Part shown: positions 22,789 through 33,601 of the stretch, piece by piece
How positions within the stretch are numbered: position 1 is the first letter of the stretch
How the letters are laid out: each line of letters starts with the position of its first letter
Source of the DNA: Fistulifera solaris
Taxonomy: Eukaryota; Bacillariophyta; Bacillariophyceae; Naviculales; Stauroneidaceae
Assembly: GCA_030295235.1 (NCBI GenBank)
Contig: AP026148.1
Location: 124,001-188,000, forward strand
Direction: 5' to 3'
Length of the DNA stretch: 64,000 nt
The notes under the pieces: model-generated
Told to the model about the DNA's origin: nothing
The model's input: only the letters and a program-made list of their open reading frames with translations
Database searches by the model: none
Translations under genes and position numbers: made by a program

Positions 22789-23143
22789 CCTTGTTTTCTT
22801 CTATTTTTCATTAAGTTCGACGCTGTTTTGTCTATCAGCTAGATCTTACAATAGACCCTAAGCAAAAGCCACTTTAGATTCTGAAAACTGATCCGAACTC
22901 CGAACGTTTGTCATTGTCGCAAATATTTTTTCTGCTCCACGGATCGAGCATCGATCCAATTCAAATTTCCGACTGTACAAAATGTCCATATAGTATCTGC
23001 GGGCGCGCCAGCACACAAGACGAGCGCACCGCCGCTGCCGTTTTGGTAAATCTGGTCACGGGTTAAAGCACGACTGGTATGTTGTAATCGGAAAATAACA
23101 AGTGCCTCGTACAAGACTTCTTTTATTCTTTTACTTGGTTGCA
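22789..23143. other. spacer between the two Myb genes
   Basis: A spacer of 355 bp between the stop of copy B and the start of copy A. I see no gene in it. It should hold the copy A promoter. Confidence 0.5.
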
Positions 23144-25035
23144 TTATATTTCCCCCTTTTGCAGCAGGTTTCGGTATTTGTCTTTTATTTGAACAGTGGT
23201 TCTAGCACCTAGTCTCGAGTCATTCTCTTTGATGTGCTTCCAATGGCCCACCCCATAGCGCTTGACGCCTTCACGAATCGCATCTTCTTCCTCAGGGGTA
23301 AATTTGTTCCGTTTTTGTTTTTTCGGGCCCATCGGTCTTTCGTCCTCATCGGAAGAGTCCATCAAGGAGTCGCGCTTACGTTGCTCCTTTGCACTGGAAC
23401 ATTTTCATCAACGATTCGCGGCTCCGTGATACGGGTCGACGATTTAGAATGGTCCATCCGCTTCTTCTTTGTTTCCTGCTTGTTTTCAAGCCCGCTGTCC
23501 ATATCTTGCGCTGCTGATTCCTGACTTTGTGTAAAGGACGCGGCGGATCAGCATGACCCGTGGAAAGAAGCACCCGTTTGCTAGCGACAAAACGCTGTTG
23601 TTGAATCCGAACTTTTTGCGTGTCTACCGAGGGCTGGGTTTCCAAGTAATCATCTTCCTCATCCATGTTTGATTCTGTATCTCTCACATTTTCATCAATA
23701 CTGTCAGCGGCTTTTTTGGCTGCTTCCCCGACATCGTCCGAAAGGTGCTTGGTTTCATCACAATTTACAACAGGATCCACAGTCGGTTCTACCGATTCCA
23801 TTTGAGCTACTACTTCGGGATCTGCTACATTGTTGGCTATGGCGGCCACTGGATCCTCAAACCGAGCGTGAAACATCCTTTCTTGATCACGTCTTTTCTT
23901 GGCTTCGTCTTCATCGCCAAATGAGGATATCTCGTCATTTTCCGGGTCTTGCACTGTGTATGGGGCTACGCCCGCATATCGCAGTTGAAACAATGTCGGA
24001 ATACCAAGAATGTTCTCAGACCAGCGAATTATCAATGCATGCATCTAGCGAGATGAGCGAGTGAGTTAGTGACCCGCGCCATGATTTGATTGTCTAACAA
24101 CATAATACAACCCAAGTTTCCTTACCGCATGTTGCAAGTGCGCATGTGAGAACTCGTTCGATTCGTCTCCCCACAACAAGTCTCGATATCGTCGTAGGCA
24201 TTCCTCTATATCAGGACGGCGCTTTTGACAGGCTCGAGAAGATGTCGAATTTGTCTCGGCACCATCGTTTCTTCCGGGGCCAGTGATTGTTCCTCGTCAT
24301 CTCCTACGTCCAAAAGAAAGTCACCTCCAAACCATCCATTTTCAAGCATTTCAATGGCTTCTTGCACGCTCATGGGGTGCTCTTTGTGTAGGGATGAACG
24401 GAAAACGACCAAAGTATGTTGATAATGCAACAATCGTCCTACCGCACGAAAGTCCCCTTGTAACAGATCATCTTGCGCATGCTCCGGCCTCGCCTGAACG
24501 ACCGCGTCGCGCATTTGATTCCATTCATCTTGCAGTCGCTTCCAGTCGTCCGGAGTAAAATTATAAGGAGACACGGCTCGGTCGTTCCCCACTTGCCCGA
24601 GTTGCCACCGCACCAGTTCTTTCGCACGGGCGGCCAATTTCAAACGCGCCTCGATCAGCGCATTGGGAGGTGCTGTCTTCGAAGGCACGCGGAGTGCTTG
24701 AAAGAGATAGTTTTGATAGAGTGCACTTTGTTCCGGATCCGTTTCTAAAAGTACCGCTTGACACCAGAAATCGATACAATCGAGTTGCATTTGCTCAAAC
24801 GAAGGCAACGGAGGAAGAACATTCCAAGCGGAACTTCGGGAAAGCGAACGGAGACGTGCAAATGATGTTGTAGGATGCGAAGGAAATTGCGCTGGGGGAG
24901 GAATGGGCGGTGGCGGTAAAGGATGTTGCGTTTGCGGACGAGCATCCTCGTCATCCTCGTCATCCTCGTCGCTACCGCTCGCGGCCTGTTGCGGGGAGGT
25001 GACAAAAACGGAATGTATCGCGAAAACATTTCCAT
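23144..25035 (-). CDS. telobox-type Myb/SANT protein, copy B
   Basis: Exon 1 is 24126-25035 and exon 2 is 23144-24044, with an 81-bp intron. The N-terminal helical domain has ELVRWQLGQVGNDRAVSPYN, then DDWKRLQDEWNQMRDAVVQA and FRAVGRLLHYQHTLVVF. Exon 2 starts MHALIIRWSENILGIPTLFQ. The C-terminus is a Myb domain: EEEDAIREGVKRYGVGHWKH, then LGARTTVQIKDKYRNLLQKG. Four single-base frame breaks interrupt it, each curable by one base in a short run: A5 at 25004-25008, T4 at 24223-24226, AAA at 23533-23535 and GG at 23396-23397. Adding the base restores peptides that match copy A (PVKKRRPDIEECLRRYRDLL; TQSQES). An N-terminal helical domain plus a C-terminal telobox Myb is the architecture of TRF-type telomere proteins. 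A role at telomeres is inference. Confidence 0.7.
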
Positions 25036-26004
25036 TTTTGCCTCTAAAATTGATGTGAACTAGATAGCTGTATGCTTTTCCTTGTTTCTCAAACGAAGAG
25101 AGGTACAATTATTGATTGAGCGAATGACTTTGAATGCAAGAGCTACTTGTAGTCGCGGGCGGTCGTTTTGCTGGATAGTTGATGCCGGTGTTGGAGTGAT
25201 TTTTGAATTACGCTCCATTTCGGTGTTTATGACACGGTTTTGACGAGATGTCGTTTGAGTCAATTATTTAAGGAAACTTAAGTACACTCTGACTGATATC
25301 TGGATACATGTTTAGAAGTTCCAAGAACGTCTGCCGCTTTCAGAAGCCGAAGTCCCGCGTTCAAAAGACCACCGTAATTTTAGTGCCGGAGTGACGCTGA
25401 AAGAAATTAACTTTTCGCCGATTTCAGGCGAATGTTAGAAGCTCGTCGGCGCATTGACTGCAAATGAATAATGATGTTGTTTCTGGAAACCATACCAGGT
25501 ATCCCCAGTCGTCTTTTGTATTTTCCATGTCGAAACTCCTTGCGAACGGTTGTCTTCCGGTCTGCTGTAGGCCAAAGTGTGGTATCTACGTAACCACGAC
25601 TGCATTCAGTCATGAATCTAACTTCTCTAGGGCGACGCTGCGATCTGATCTTTGTTCGTTCTTTAAGAATGTTGTCTTTCAAATAGTCTTTATAATGATG
25701 GAATTATCTTGATTGAAGATTTGCATTGCACGGATCATTCTCAATTCGTAAGGCGCCCGAATGTGCACTACCGATATGTATCGTGAATGTCGCTGTGACA
25801 TCACGTCAATGCTTCCCAGGCGTCAGCCTTAACCCTAACTTTTGCAGCACGTCAGTGCTCAGGGCTTTTTCATTACGTACGGAGTAGTATTTTTCCTTTA
25901 TTGCATCGCAAGCAATAATACGCACAATAACGGCCTTGAAGAAGTAGTTACAACCACAGTTTCTACTGGCTGGATCATTTTAATAGCATTAAACAAAAGA
26001 GAGA
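25036..26004. other. intergenic region between divergent genes
   Basis: About 970 bp. No gene is evident. Dispersed-motif copy 4 lies at 25594-25618. Confidence 0.5.
25594..25618 (+). repeat. dispersed ACGACTG/AGTCATGAATC motif, copy 4
   Basis: Reads CCACGACTGCATTC followed by AGTCATGAATC, with the upstream leader AAAGTGTGGTATCTACGTAA. Confidence 0.65.
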
Positions 26005-26385
26005 ATGATAGCATCGACATTACGAAGCACTGGCCGTGTGGCTAGCACACGTACGCAAAGGTACGTACGGTATTGGCAGACAAGAAACGATCACTTTCCT
26101 ACGCGGTGTCGTCTTTTTCTCACTTTAAATCTCATGTTTCTTTTTGTATCTTTCAGACGCAACATGGCCGGCGGATTCCCGGCGAACATGGCCGTGAAAA
26201 AGAACAAGTTTATGGAGGAGTGGAATGGAAAGCGTGAAATTACTGAAAAGTCTTTTGAAGTTAATTTTGCCAATATTCCTACCTTAGTCATGACGCTTCT
26301 TGTTGTTCCATATGGAATCTACACTTGGTCACGTTCCGAATTCTTGAATGGGTCGGATGATCCGCGTTACAAAGATTTGTGCTAA
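26005..26385 (+). CDS. mitochondrial complex I subunit-like protein (NDUFB4/B15-like)
   Basis: Exons are 26005-26060 and 26157-26385 with a 96-bp intron, giving 94 residues. The N-terminus MIASTLRSTGRVASTRTQRR is a typical mitochondrial presequence. The core has VKKNKFMEEWNGKREITEKS, then one transmembrane helix (PTLVMTLLVVPYGIYTW) and a short C-terminal tail. The NKF.E.W...RE..E.NF pattern followed by a single helix resembles plant NDUFB4 (B15), an accessory subunit of NADH dehydrogenase. The match is short, so the assignment is moderate. Confidence 0.6.
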   Translation: MIASTLRSTGRVASTRTQRYVRYWQTRNDHFPTRCRLFLTLNLMFLFVSFRRNMAGGFPANMAVKKNKFMEEWNGKREITEKSFEVNFANIPTLVMTLLVVPYGIYTWSRSEFLNGSDDPRYKDLC

Positions 26386-26512
26386 ACATGACGAAGAGTA
26401 TAATGTAACGCAATTGATTTTTGCAATACTAAGAGTTTAATTTCCTCTGCAACACTATGGTAGAAACAATGACAAAACGGTCTATGGTTTAGCCATTTCG
26501 CTAGTCTATTGT

Positions 26513-27880
26513 CTAAGTCCAAGTTTCCTTACCCGCATTTACTCCGTACCGTCGCAAGAGTTTTCGTAGATTCGAGTTAGAAGCATCAAAGAGTTGCTGA
26601 AGTTTCTTTCGGGTCTTGTTTGAAACGGTGGATTTATCGAACTTTGTAAGAACCAATGTAGGTTCTGGAATGGGCCTGCTTGAAGGAGAAAGACCCAAGA
26701 ACGACTGAATGCGCCCCCATTCGCGTGTAGGATCTTTCTTCCATTCTTCCGTCCACACAATCAATACATCCTCTGCTGGGTTCTTCCCCGCCGCCTGCAT
26801 CGCTTGGAACCAATGACGCAACTGATAATGATACAAACTACGTCCAATCCCTCCACCTTCTCCTACTGTTGTGTGCGCATATTGGTACCACGCCATGTCT
26901 TCGTCGACGCGTCGAATGTTGGGTGCAAACAAGCCATTTTGTTCTAAGTGATCCCAATCGCGTTGAATCCATTCTTCGAGGGTTCCCTTCCAAAGATGAT
27001 TCTGCACGGCAATTTGAAATTGTTGATATAGTCGATCCATTGGATCCTGTAGTAAGACTACCAGTTTAACCCAGGGCAAGACGCACAGAATGCGACGTGG
27101 CACAAGTGAACTGTAAAACAAATAACCCGGACTCGCATCGAAAGTTAAAGCATCAGGGTAATTGTTGTTATAGAACGCTGCCAGACGCTGTCTCGCGGCG
27201 TGTACGGCCGTTTTCTCGGTCTTTTTGTAAACATATTTGGCAAAGGGACCATCTAGGAAGAAAGAAAGCTCGAGTGTGCGACGGGGAGGTTGTATGGATG
27301 TCGGAGCAATCGATATGAGCCATTGCGCCAGTTCGCGAGTACCCGTGTACTTCGCACCCGGAATTAAAAAGTGCGGGGTACGCTTTTGTGTATACCATTC
27401 GGTATTTTGCAAATCGCACCATCGATCGACGAAAACTCGTGATTGATTAGTGAGGATAGGTGTTTCGAAGAAGGAATGTTCCGATAAGGCGACGTTTGTC
27501 GTATTCGTGGAGTCATGGGACGAGGAAGTTACGGGTTGCAACGTCGGTGTCATTGTAGGAGCGGGTGTGGCGATTTTATCTCGTTTTGTTGGCAACGGCA
27601 CAGAGTTGCTTGTCTTTGTGTGAATAGCTTGCTTATCGCTGCTCGTCGCTAAATCAACCGACGACATTATTGAATTTTCAAAAAGTCCATGCAGTAATGA
27701 GAGAACGACCAAGACGCAAAGGAACGGCAGAACAGCGCGTATGCGTGTTCGTGTCCATTTTGCGAAACGCGATGACTGCTGATGAAGCAAAGGAGGTCTT
27801 TGTGACAAAGACGTCGTTCCTACATCCGTGATCTTCCGAGCGGCCCGCGGTGATCGCGATGAAAGAGAAACGGGTTTCAT
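26513..27880 (-). CDS. Golgi-type sulfotransferase
   Basis: A single exon; I start at the ATG at 27880 (MKPVSLSSRSPRAARK), giving 455 residues, because the frame upstream has no ATG. It is a type II membrane topology: a short basic N-terminus, a transmembrane anchor (VLPFLCVLVVLSLLHGLF), a Ser/Thr stem, then the catalytic domain. The 5'-PSB-like loop is LIPGAKYTGTRELAQWL, where the usual PKxGTTxL is only loosely kept. The 3'-PB-like element is VVLLQDPMDRLYQQFQIAV. The C-terminal DVLIVWTEEWKKDPTREWGR and FLGL segment is typical of the heparan-sulfate-type sulfotransferase family. The substrate is probably a secreted polysaccharide or glycoprotein; diatoms make sulfated glycans. Confidence 0.75.
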   Translation of the reverse strand: MKPVSLSSRSPRAARKITDVGTTSLSQRPPLLHQQSSRFAKWTRTRIRAVLPFLCVLVVLSLLHGLFENSIMSSVDLATSSDKQAIHTKTSNSVPLPTKRDKIATPAPTMTPTLQPVTSSSHDSTNTTNVALSEHSFFETPILTNQSRVFVDRWCDLQNTEWYTQKRTPHFLIPGAKYTGTRELAQWLISIAPTSIQPPRRTLELSFFLDGPFAKYVYKKTEKTAVHAARQRLAAFYNNNYPDALTFDASPGYLFYSSLVPRRILCVLPWVKLVVLLQDPMDRLYQQFQIAVQNHLWKGTLEEWIQRDWDHLEQNGLFAPNIRRVDEDMAWYQYAHTTVGEGGGIGRSLYHYQLRHWFQAMQAAGKNPAEDVLIVWTEEWKKDPTREWGRIQSFLGLSPSSRPIPEPTLVLTKFDKSTVSNKTRKKLQQLFDASNSNLRKLLRRYGVNAGKETWT

Positions 27881-28262
27881 GACATGCTTCTGGCTGAGAC
27901 TTCGCTGTTTGTGTATTGCAGAAGGAAAATAGAAACGAGACCTGTTGGGATGCAACGGAAGGAGGAAAAAGTAGAAGGCATGCGACTTGCGACAGAGGTG
28001 GCGTTTGGTGACGGATGGTGGGAGAGGGATACCGGTATCAGCATGTACAATTACATATTATACTAGAAACAAAATGTCGACAAACTGTCTTTATGTCTGA
28101 GTGACACGAAAATCTCTATAGTAAAATTTTTCCGCACTAGATGGTTTTGGCGCGAAGCAGAAAAATGACATGCCGACGACGCGACATTTGCGTTTCCCTC
28201 TCCTCTCAAACAATGTTTGTTGCTCCGCCTCGTCTGTGTTACATTTCATTGTATCGTTTATA
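27881..28262. other. intergenic region between divergent genes
   Basis: About 380 bp between the sulfotransferase (minus) and the AT-hook fragment (plus). I see no gene. Confidence 0.45.
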
Positions 28263-28814
28263 ATGGCGCCTCACTTGACACCTGCGCAGAAATGGGTGGT
28301 AGAACTTGCGGCTAAGGATATCGTCGAGAAGCAACAAAGTGAGAAAGCCAGCTGCGGGCTCATTGCCATGTCTTTGAAGAATCTTCAGGCTACTGGCATT
28401 GATGTTGAAGCATCTAAGCTTTGTGACGCACTAAAGTACAAAGTGAAAGCGTTGAAGGCCAAAAGAAATGCAGCTTCCAACGTTCCTGCAAGTGTTACGG
28501 TTTCTGAGACAACGGAATACAGTTCAGTTACGAATTCTCCCCCTGCCTCACAAAATTCAACCGTTTCGACTAGAAGACCTGGTCGCCCTGTAGGAGCCAC
28601 CAAAAAGGCCAAAAGTGACCTCGAAACGCTTATCAAAGTTGCTAAGAACAAGATTGCAGCAAAGTACACGGAAGTTTCCCTTTCCTATCGTTTGCAAACA
28701 AACCAGCGCGTCCCGCGAGGCTGTCTTAATTCCATCATAGATGAAACGAAACGCGAGTTAGGTCTCCCAGATGATGTAGAAATCAAGAGTTCGACTATCA
28801 GGGGCCGTTTTTGA
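28263..28814 (+). CDS. AT-hook protein resembling the N-terminal part of a DDE-type transposase
   Basis: A frame of 183 codons from MAPHLTPAQKWVVELAAKDI. Residues about 100-107 (RRPGRPVG) form an AT-hook. The C-terminal segment, VPRGCLNSIIDETKREL then IKSSTIRGRF, recalls the helix-turn-helix stretch that precedes the catalytic core in DDE-superfamily transposon proteins known from diatom genomes. No catalytic domain follows; the next 200 bp are AT-rich and non-coding. So it is either a truncated DNA-transposon gene or a domesticated DNA-binding fragment. An in-frame ATG at 28170 would add 31 unconvincing residues. The family match is from memory and is tentative. Confidence 0.45.
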   Translation: MAPHLTPAQKWVVELAAKDIVEKQQSEKASCGLIAMSLKNLQATGIDVEASKLCDALKYKVKALKAKRNAASNVPASVTVSETTEYSSVTNSPPASQNSTVSTRRPGRPVGATKKAKSDLETLIKVAKNKIAAKYTEVSLSYRLQTNQRVPRGCLNSIIDETKRELGLPDDVEIKSSTIRGRF

Positions 28815-29120
28815 CGCTCGGTCAAAAGCCTTATTCTATAAAATTAAGAAATGTTTTTTATGTTAATATGTCAAAAAATTGATTAACATAGATTTTGATG
28901 TGAAAATGAACTTCAAAAAATGGGGTAAATTAGAGGCGCAAAAGACATTTTTAACTTGTACTTGTACAGGGTGCTGCATTCGGCAACCACCCCATAATCG
29001 TTTACATAGTCACACCCGTTTACTCCATGTTGGTGGACCTTAATGGAATTTTTTTTGCTCGCGAGCGAAGCGAGCATTGGGAAGACGTCTTTCTCAATAA
29101 ATATTCGCGTCTCGTCGTTC

Positions 29121-29305
29121 GCACACCCCCATATTTTCCGGGTAGGTCAAAACATCTCACGCCCATATTTTCTGGGTACGTCAAAACACCATCCCCATAT
29201 ATTTCCCGGTACATCAGCACACCCACCACCAAATTTTCCGGGTACGTTAAAACACAACTCGCCCATATTTTCTGGGTACGTGAAAATATCACACGCCCAT
29301 ATTTT
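29121..29305. repeat. 33-bp minisatellite A
   Basis: About five and a half imperfect units of roughly 33 bp. Each is built on GCCCATATTTTCTGGGTACG followed by TCAAAACAC. Units differ by a few bases (CCGGGTAGG, CCCGGTACAT and similar). It shares its core in reverse orientation with minisatellite B at 42 kb. Confidence 0.85.
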
Positions 29306-29363
29306 GTTTTTATTCATTCGCTGATGGCTGATACTCCTTTGCGGCCCAGAAACTGGGAACGGC

Positions 29364-29426
29364 GTTAAAATTCTGCCTCATCGTAGACGCTACGTACCAT
29401 CTTTTACTGGGAGGCAGAATTTTAAC
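29364..29426. repeat. 16-bp inverted repeat (hairpin)
   Basis: GTTAAAATTCTGCCTC at 29364-29379 is perfectly complementary to GAGGCAGAATTTTAAC at 29411-29426. The loop is 31 bp. It could form a stem or be the terminus of a small element; no partner copy is seen in the window. Confidence 0.75.
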
Positions 29427-29884
29427 GTCCTTCCCTGAAAAAACGGCGTTTCGCCTAAAATCCACGTCTGCGCCTTGTGCTGTTTCCTAAATTTCCTAGT
29501 TTGAGGTTCGAGCATCTTCTATACTGGTATCGGATGTAAAACTATCATGGAGGGTTCCTTACAGGATCTGATTGAATATTACTCAATATGGCCCACATCC
29601 ATCGTTTTTTCATCGAATGTCGGAAGTGAATTTGTGCGGGCGTTGGATTTGGGAAAGATTGCAACAAGCCAATATTCCTGCTGAAGAACGGTCCTTGCTC
29701 AGGTCGAATGCCTTTCTTTTATGAGCAGAAAGAATCATTTGCTGCGTTCCTGGCCTAAACGAAACGAGCTTTTTGAAGTTTGGAAGCAGTTGTGTTCCCC
29801 AACAATTTTCCAGTGAATTCGTCCCTGTACATTTTGACGATTTTAACGAAGAAAATTGCGTCTTGTTTGTATCTTTTTTAGTAG

Positions 29885-30447
29885 TCATCGCTTTCGTCTG
29901 CGTAAAGTCCGCGCGCTGGAACTCGCTGTCAATTGCGGTTTGGGTCGTAACATGGGAGCTAAACCTCCGTGATTGGCCAAGAAATTCTGCCAAAAGTAAG
30001 CCGCATCCGTTTTCCCCTGCAACCATTCTCGAAACATTGGGTTTTGTTTGGATTCTTCCACTGTCGCGGCCGTCAAGCCCAATTGTTCTTGACAAGCCAC
30101 ACGGAATGTTGCCTCCTCATCGTCGGTGATTCCCACGTCCGTCCAGTCGTTGGTATTGCCTTTTGCAAAAGCTCGTACGCCCTGGTGATTTGATGAAACA
30201 ATTCCACTAAATCTCGGTTGGAGTGTGGTGGTTGCAAGTCAGGATGACATCGCTTTGCTGCAGTGAAGTAAGCGGCACGGATTTCCTTCGGAGTAGGACT
30301 TGTTTGCGATAGAGGTAAACCCAAAAGTTCTTTTGCGGCACGGTACGGGTCAAACGAACTGCTCGAGAACCAGTTAGACGACGGGGAAGAAGAAAGAACA
30401 GAATTTGTTCTTCGCATTGAGATAAAAAACTGTAGTTTATGTCTCAT
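29885..30447 (-). CDS. J-domain (DnaJ-like) protein
   Basis: The frame starts at the ATG at 30447 ([18 protein letters not shown]), a possible mitochondrial presequence. The J domain spans about residues 33-90: [13 protein letters not shown], then [20 protein letters not shown], with the HPD tripeptide that stimulates Hsp70 ATPase, and [14 protein letters not shown]. The frame breaks after ELLQ at a T4 run on the plus strand (30161-30164). One more base gives [20 protein letters not shown], and the protein then runs to a stop at 29885 (about 188 residues). The C-terminal part is unrecognised. The partner is presumably an Hsp70; compartment uncertain. Confidence 0.7.
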
Positions 30448-30969
30448 CACTTATCATTGCTTCTCATATTAAAGTTACACAGATCGTTGAGCTCGATACA
30501 AAACAAAGTTGCTGACGAATGCTCTTGCTTTGCAACACACAAGGGGTCTGTCGCATGTCGCATCATCATGGTCGCGTATTCTGACTTCTGACTCAAAAAG
30601 AGGTGAGACGCGCAGAATGATCCTCGTGACTGAAGAAGAAGAAGACCCCTCACGGGACACGGGTGTGCACTCGACACTCGACAATCTTCGCAGAACAGAT
30701 TGTCTGTCCTTCCACGCGTAAAGATACACAGATACCAGATACACAGATACACGGCGTATCTTTCGCTTTTATATCGCGAGGTATCCGATTGGACAGTCTA
30801 CGATACAGTAAATGCTCCAGCAAAAGCATTCGCGATGTGGCTCCTTCTCCATTTGCTTCTCCTTTCAGCGATTGTGAGATTATAATAACAGTCATTGGGA
30901 AGCAATTCACGCATTTCGTGTTGATTCAGTGTGCTTTGCAACGTGTCGCTTTTCTTCATTGCATTGATC
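30448..30969. other. intergenic region between divergent genes
   Basis: About 520 bp between the J-domain gene and the IDH gene, so it carries both promoters. It contains a short direct repeat of GATACACAGATAC type near 30724-30752. I see no gene. Confidence 0.5.
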
Positions 30970-33523
30970 ATGTTTCGAGTGTGCGCGATCGCTTCGTCGC
31001 GTCGCGTGATGGGCGTTGTGTCTCGTAATAAGGGAGGAGCTTGCTTGGCAGCGATTCGACCTTTGTCTCTGTTCCTCCTCCTCCCAAAAGCAATCATCCA
31101 CATGCACCTCTTCCGAATGCCAAAGGGACTATCATTTACACAGAAACGGATGAAGCTCCGGCTTTGGCGACCTTTTCCTTGTATCCATTGATTGCCAAGG
31201 TATGCCTGCACGAGTCTCTGTTGTCTGTCGCCCCAGTAGTCTTTTAAGACCTCTCACTTTTGTTCGTCTTTCCTTTTCACAGTTTGCCTCCGTAGCGGAG
31301 ATTGATGTCGTTCCGGCCGATATTTCGTTAGCTGGTCGGGTTTTGGCAGCCTTTCCGGAAAAGCTGAACGAATCGCAGCGTGTCCCTGACAACTTGGCCT
31401 ACTTGGGAGAACTCAGCATGTCTCCTGATGCCAATATCATCAAACTGCCCAATATTTCTGCTCCACTCAATCAGTTGCAGGCCTGTATCGCAGAACTACG
31501 CGGCAAAGGATACGATGTTCCTCTCTATCCGACCGAACCGAGCAACGACGAAGAAAAGGACATTCAGAAACGTTATCAGAAACTCATGGGATCGGCCGTC
31601 AACCCTGTCTTGAGGGAAGGAAACTCGGATCGACGAGTCGCCAAGGCTGTCAAAGCATACGCACAGAAGAATCCGCATCGTATGGGATTGTGGTCCAAGG
31701 CCAGTCGGACGCATGTCGCACACATGACCGAAGGAGACTTTTACGGAACCGAAAAGTCCATCATCTTGCCGCAGGCGACGTCCGTTTCCATTGTGCTGCA
31801 GAAAGAAGATGGAGAAACGAAAGTTCTCAAACAAGGGATCCTCATGGAAGAAGCGGAAGTCATGGATGCGGCCACAATGAGTGTAGCCCAATTGCGTGCA
31901 TTCTATGAACAGGAAATCGAAGATGCCAAGGAATCAGAAGTTTTGCTTTCTTTACATCTCAAAGCCACCATGATGAAAGTGAGTGACCCCATCATGTTCG
32001 GCCACGCCATTCGTGCCTATTACAGTGATGCCTACGACAAGCACGGTGCAACCTTGAATGAAATTGGTGCCAATCCGAACTCGGGTTTGGCTTCCATTTA
32101 CGAGCGACTCGATAATGCCGTTAGTACCCAAAAATTGACGGAAGAGCAAGCAGCAGTCATTAAGAAGGACTTTGAAGCTACTTACGAACGACCGGATCGA
32201 CCTTGGTTGGCCATGGTAGATTCCGACAAAGGAATCACCAATCTGCATGCACCGAATGATATTATTATTGATGCCAGTATGCCTGTCGTTGTGCGTGATT
32301 CCGGAAAGATGTGGAACAAATTGGGGGAGATGGAAGATACCAAGTGTTTGATTCCTGACCGATGCTACGCCACGATGTATCAAGAAGTCTTTTCTTATGT
32401 CAAGACGCACGGTCAATTTGATGTCGCGACCATGGGAAATGTGGTACGTTTGTTTTCATTGCTGTCGAGCAATTACAGGCATTAAAATATTGCAATAGTC
32501 TCACGTGTTGTTTCTTCTCGCCAGGCAAATGTGGGTCTAATGGCCAAAAAGGCAGAGGAATATGGATCACACGACAAGACCTTCGAAATCGCCTCCAAGG
32601 GCAAGGTCGTAGTAGTCGACGACAATTCGGGAGAAGTTTACTTTGAACATTCCGTTGATGAAGGGGACATTTACCGCATGTGTCAAACCAAGGACATTGC
32701 TATTCGCGATTGGGTGAAGCTCGCGGTACAGCGCGCGCGTGCAACAGGATCTCGAACGATCTTTTGGCTTGACAAGAAGCGTGCCCATGACAGTAGCATC
32801 ATCAAAAAGGTTCGAGAATATCTTGATGATCACGATCTTGAAGGTTTGGACATTTCTATCATGCGCCCAGTTGACGCGGTTCGTGTGTCGATGGAACGTG
32901 CAACAGATGGAAAGGACACCATTTCAGTGACTGGCAATGTATTGCGAGACTATCTCACAGATCTTTTCCCGATTTTGGAGTTGGGGACTTCAGCGAAGAT
33001 GCTCTCCATTGTCCCCTTGTTAGCTGGAGGGGGCTTGTATGAGACGGGAGCTGGAGGAAGTGCCCCGAAACATGTTCAACAGTTTGTGAAGGAAGGACAT
33101 CTTCGTTGGGATAGTTTGGGAGAATATTTGGCGATCGCTGTGGCATTTGAACGCATGGCTGAAACAACTGGGCATGAGAAAGCCAAATTACTCGGAGAGT
33201 GCCTCGACCAGGCTGTTGGACGCATTTTGAACAACCGAAAGAGTCCATCTCGAGTTGTGAATCAAATCGATAATCGCGCAACAAATTATTACATTGCTTT
33301 GTATTGGGCAGATTTTCTTCAGCAAAAAGATCCTTCTTACAAAGATATTTTTGAAGCCCTTTCAAGCCATCGCCCTCAAATTGTGCAGGAATTAGCATCA
33401 AGTCAAGGCAAACCAGTCGACCTTGGTGGGCACTACTTGTTTGATTACCAGAAAACAAAGGCGGCGATGAATCCATCCCAAACGCTGAACAAAGTACTGG
33501 AAACGTTTGGTCCAAAGATCTAA
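30970..33523 (+). CDS. monomeric NADP-dependent isocitrate dehydrogenase, mitochondrial
   Basis: Exons are 30970-31199, 31283-32443 and 32525-33523, with introns of 83 and 81 bp in phase. The N-terminus [20 protein letters not shown] is a mitochondrial-type presequence. The conserved start of the family, [20 protein letters not shown], ends exon 1. Family blocks follow: [73 protein letters not shown], and near the end [15 protein letters not shown]. This is the large (about 740-residue) single-chain IDH otherwise typical of bacteria, which converts isocitrate to 2-oxoglutarate. Between presequence and core the frame shifts by one base around 31058-31080 (near TTCCTCCTCC); I take this as a base-count error, though an unseen intron is possible. 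Confidence 0.9.
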
Positions 33524-33601
33524 CTATTTTATAGTGTTGAAAAGGATCAAAATAAACTCGCCACATAATCTAACGTAAGCTTGAGCACCACGATAATAAA
33601 T

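Larger units (their letters stand above)
28815..29884. other. repeat-bearing intergenic region
   Basis: No gene is evident. It holds a short palindromic word (GCTCGCGAGCGAAGCGAGC near 29056-29076), minisatellite A and a 16-bp hairpin. The concentration of small repeats beside a transposase-like fragment suggests a mobile-element graveyard. Confidence 0.5.

Noticed and set aside
22911-23144. 77-codon minus-strand frame directly after Myb copy B
   Set aside because: It starts at the end of copy B, resembles nothing known and probably is 3' UTR.
23366-23420. A possible 35-bp GTAAGC intron near the end of Myb copy B
   Set aside because: The segment itself encodes a plausible acidic linker (RDSLMDSSDEDERP), and a one-base run-length error explains the frame change more simply.
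31952-32416. 154-codon minus-strand frame
   Set aside because: Antisense of the isocitrate dehydrogenase gene.
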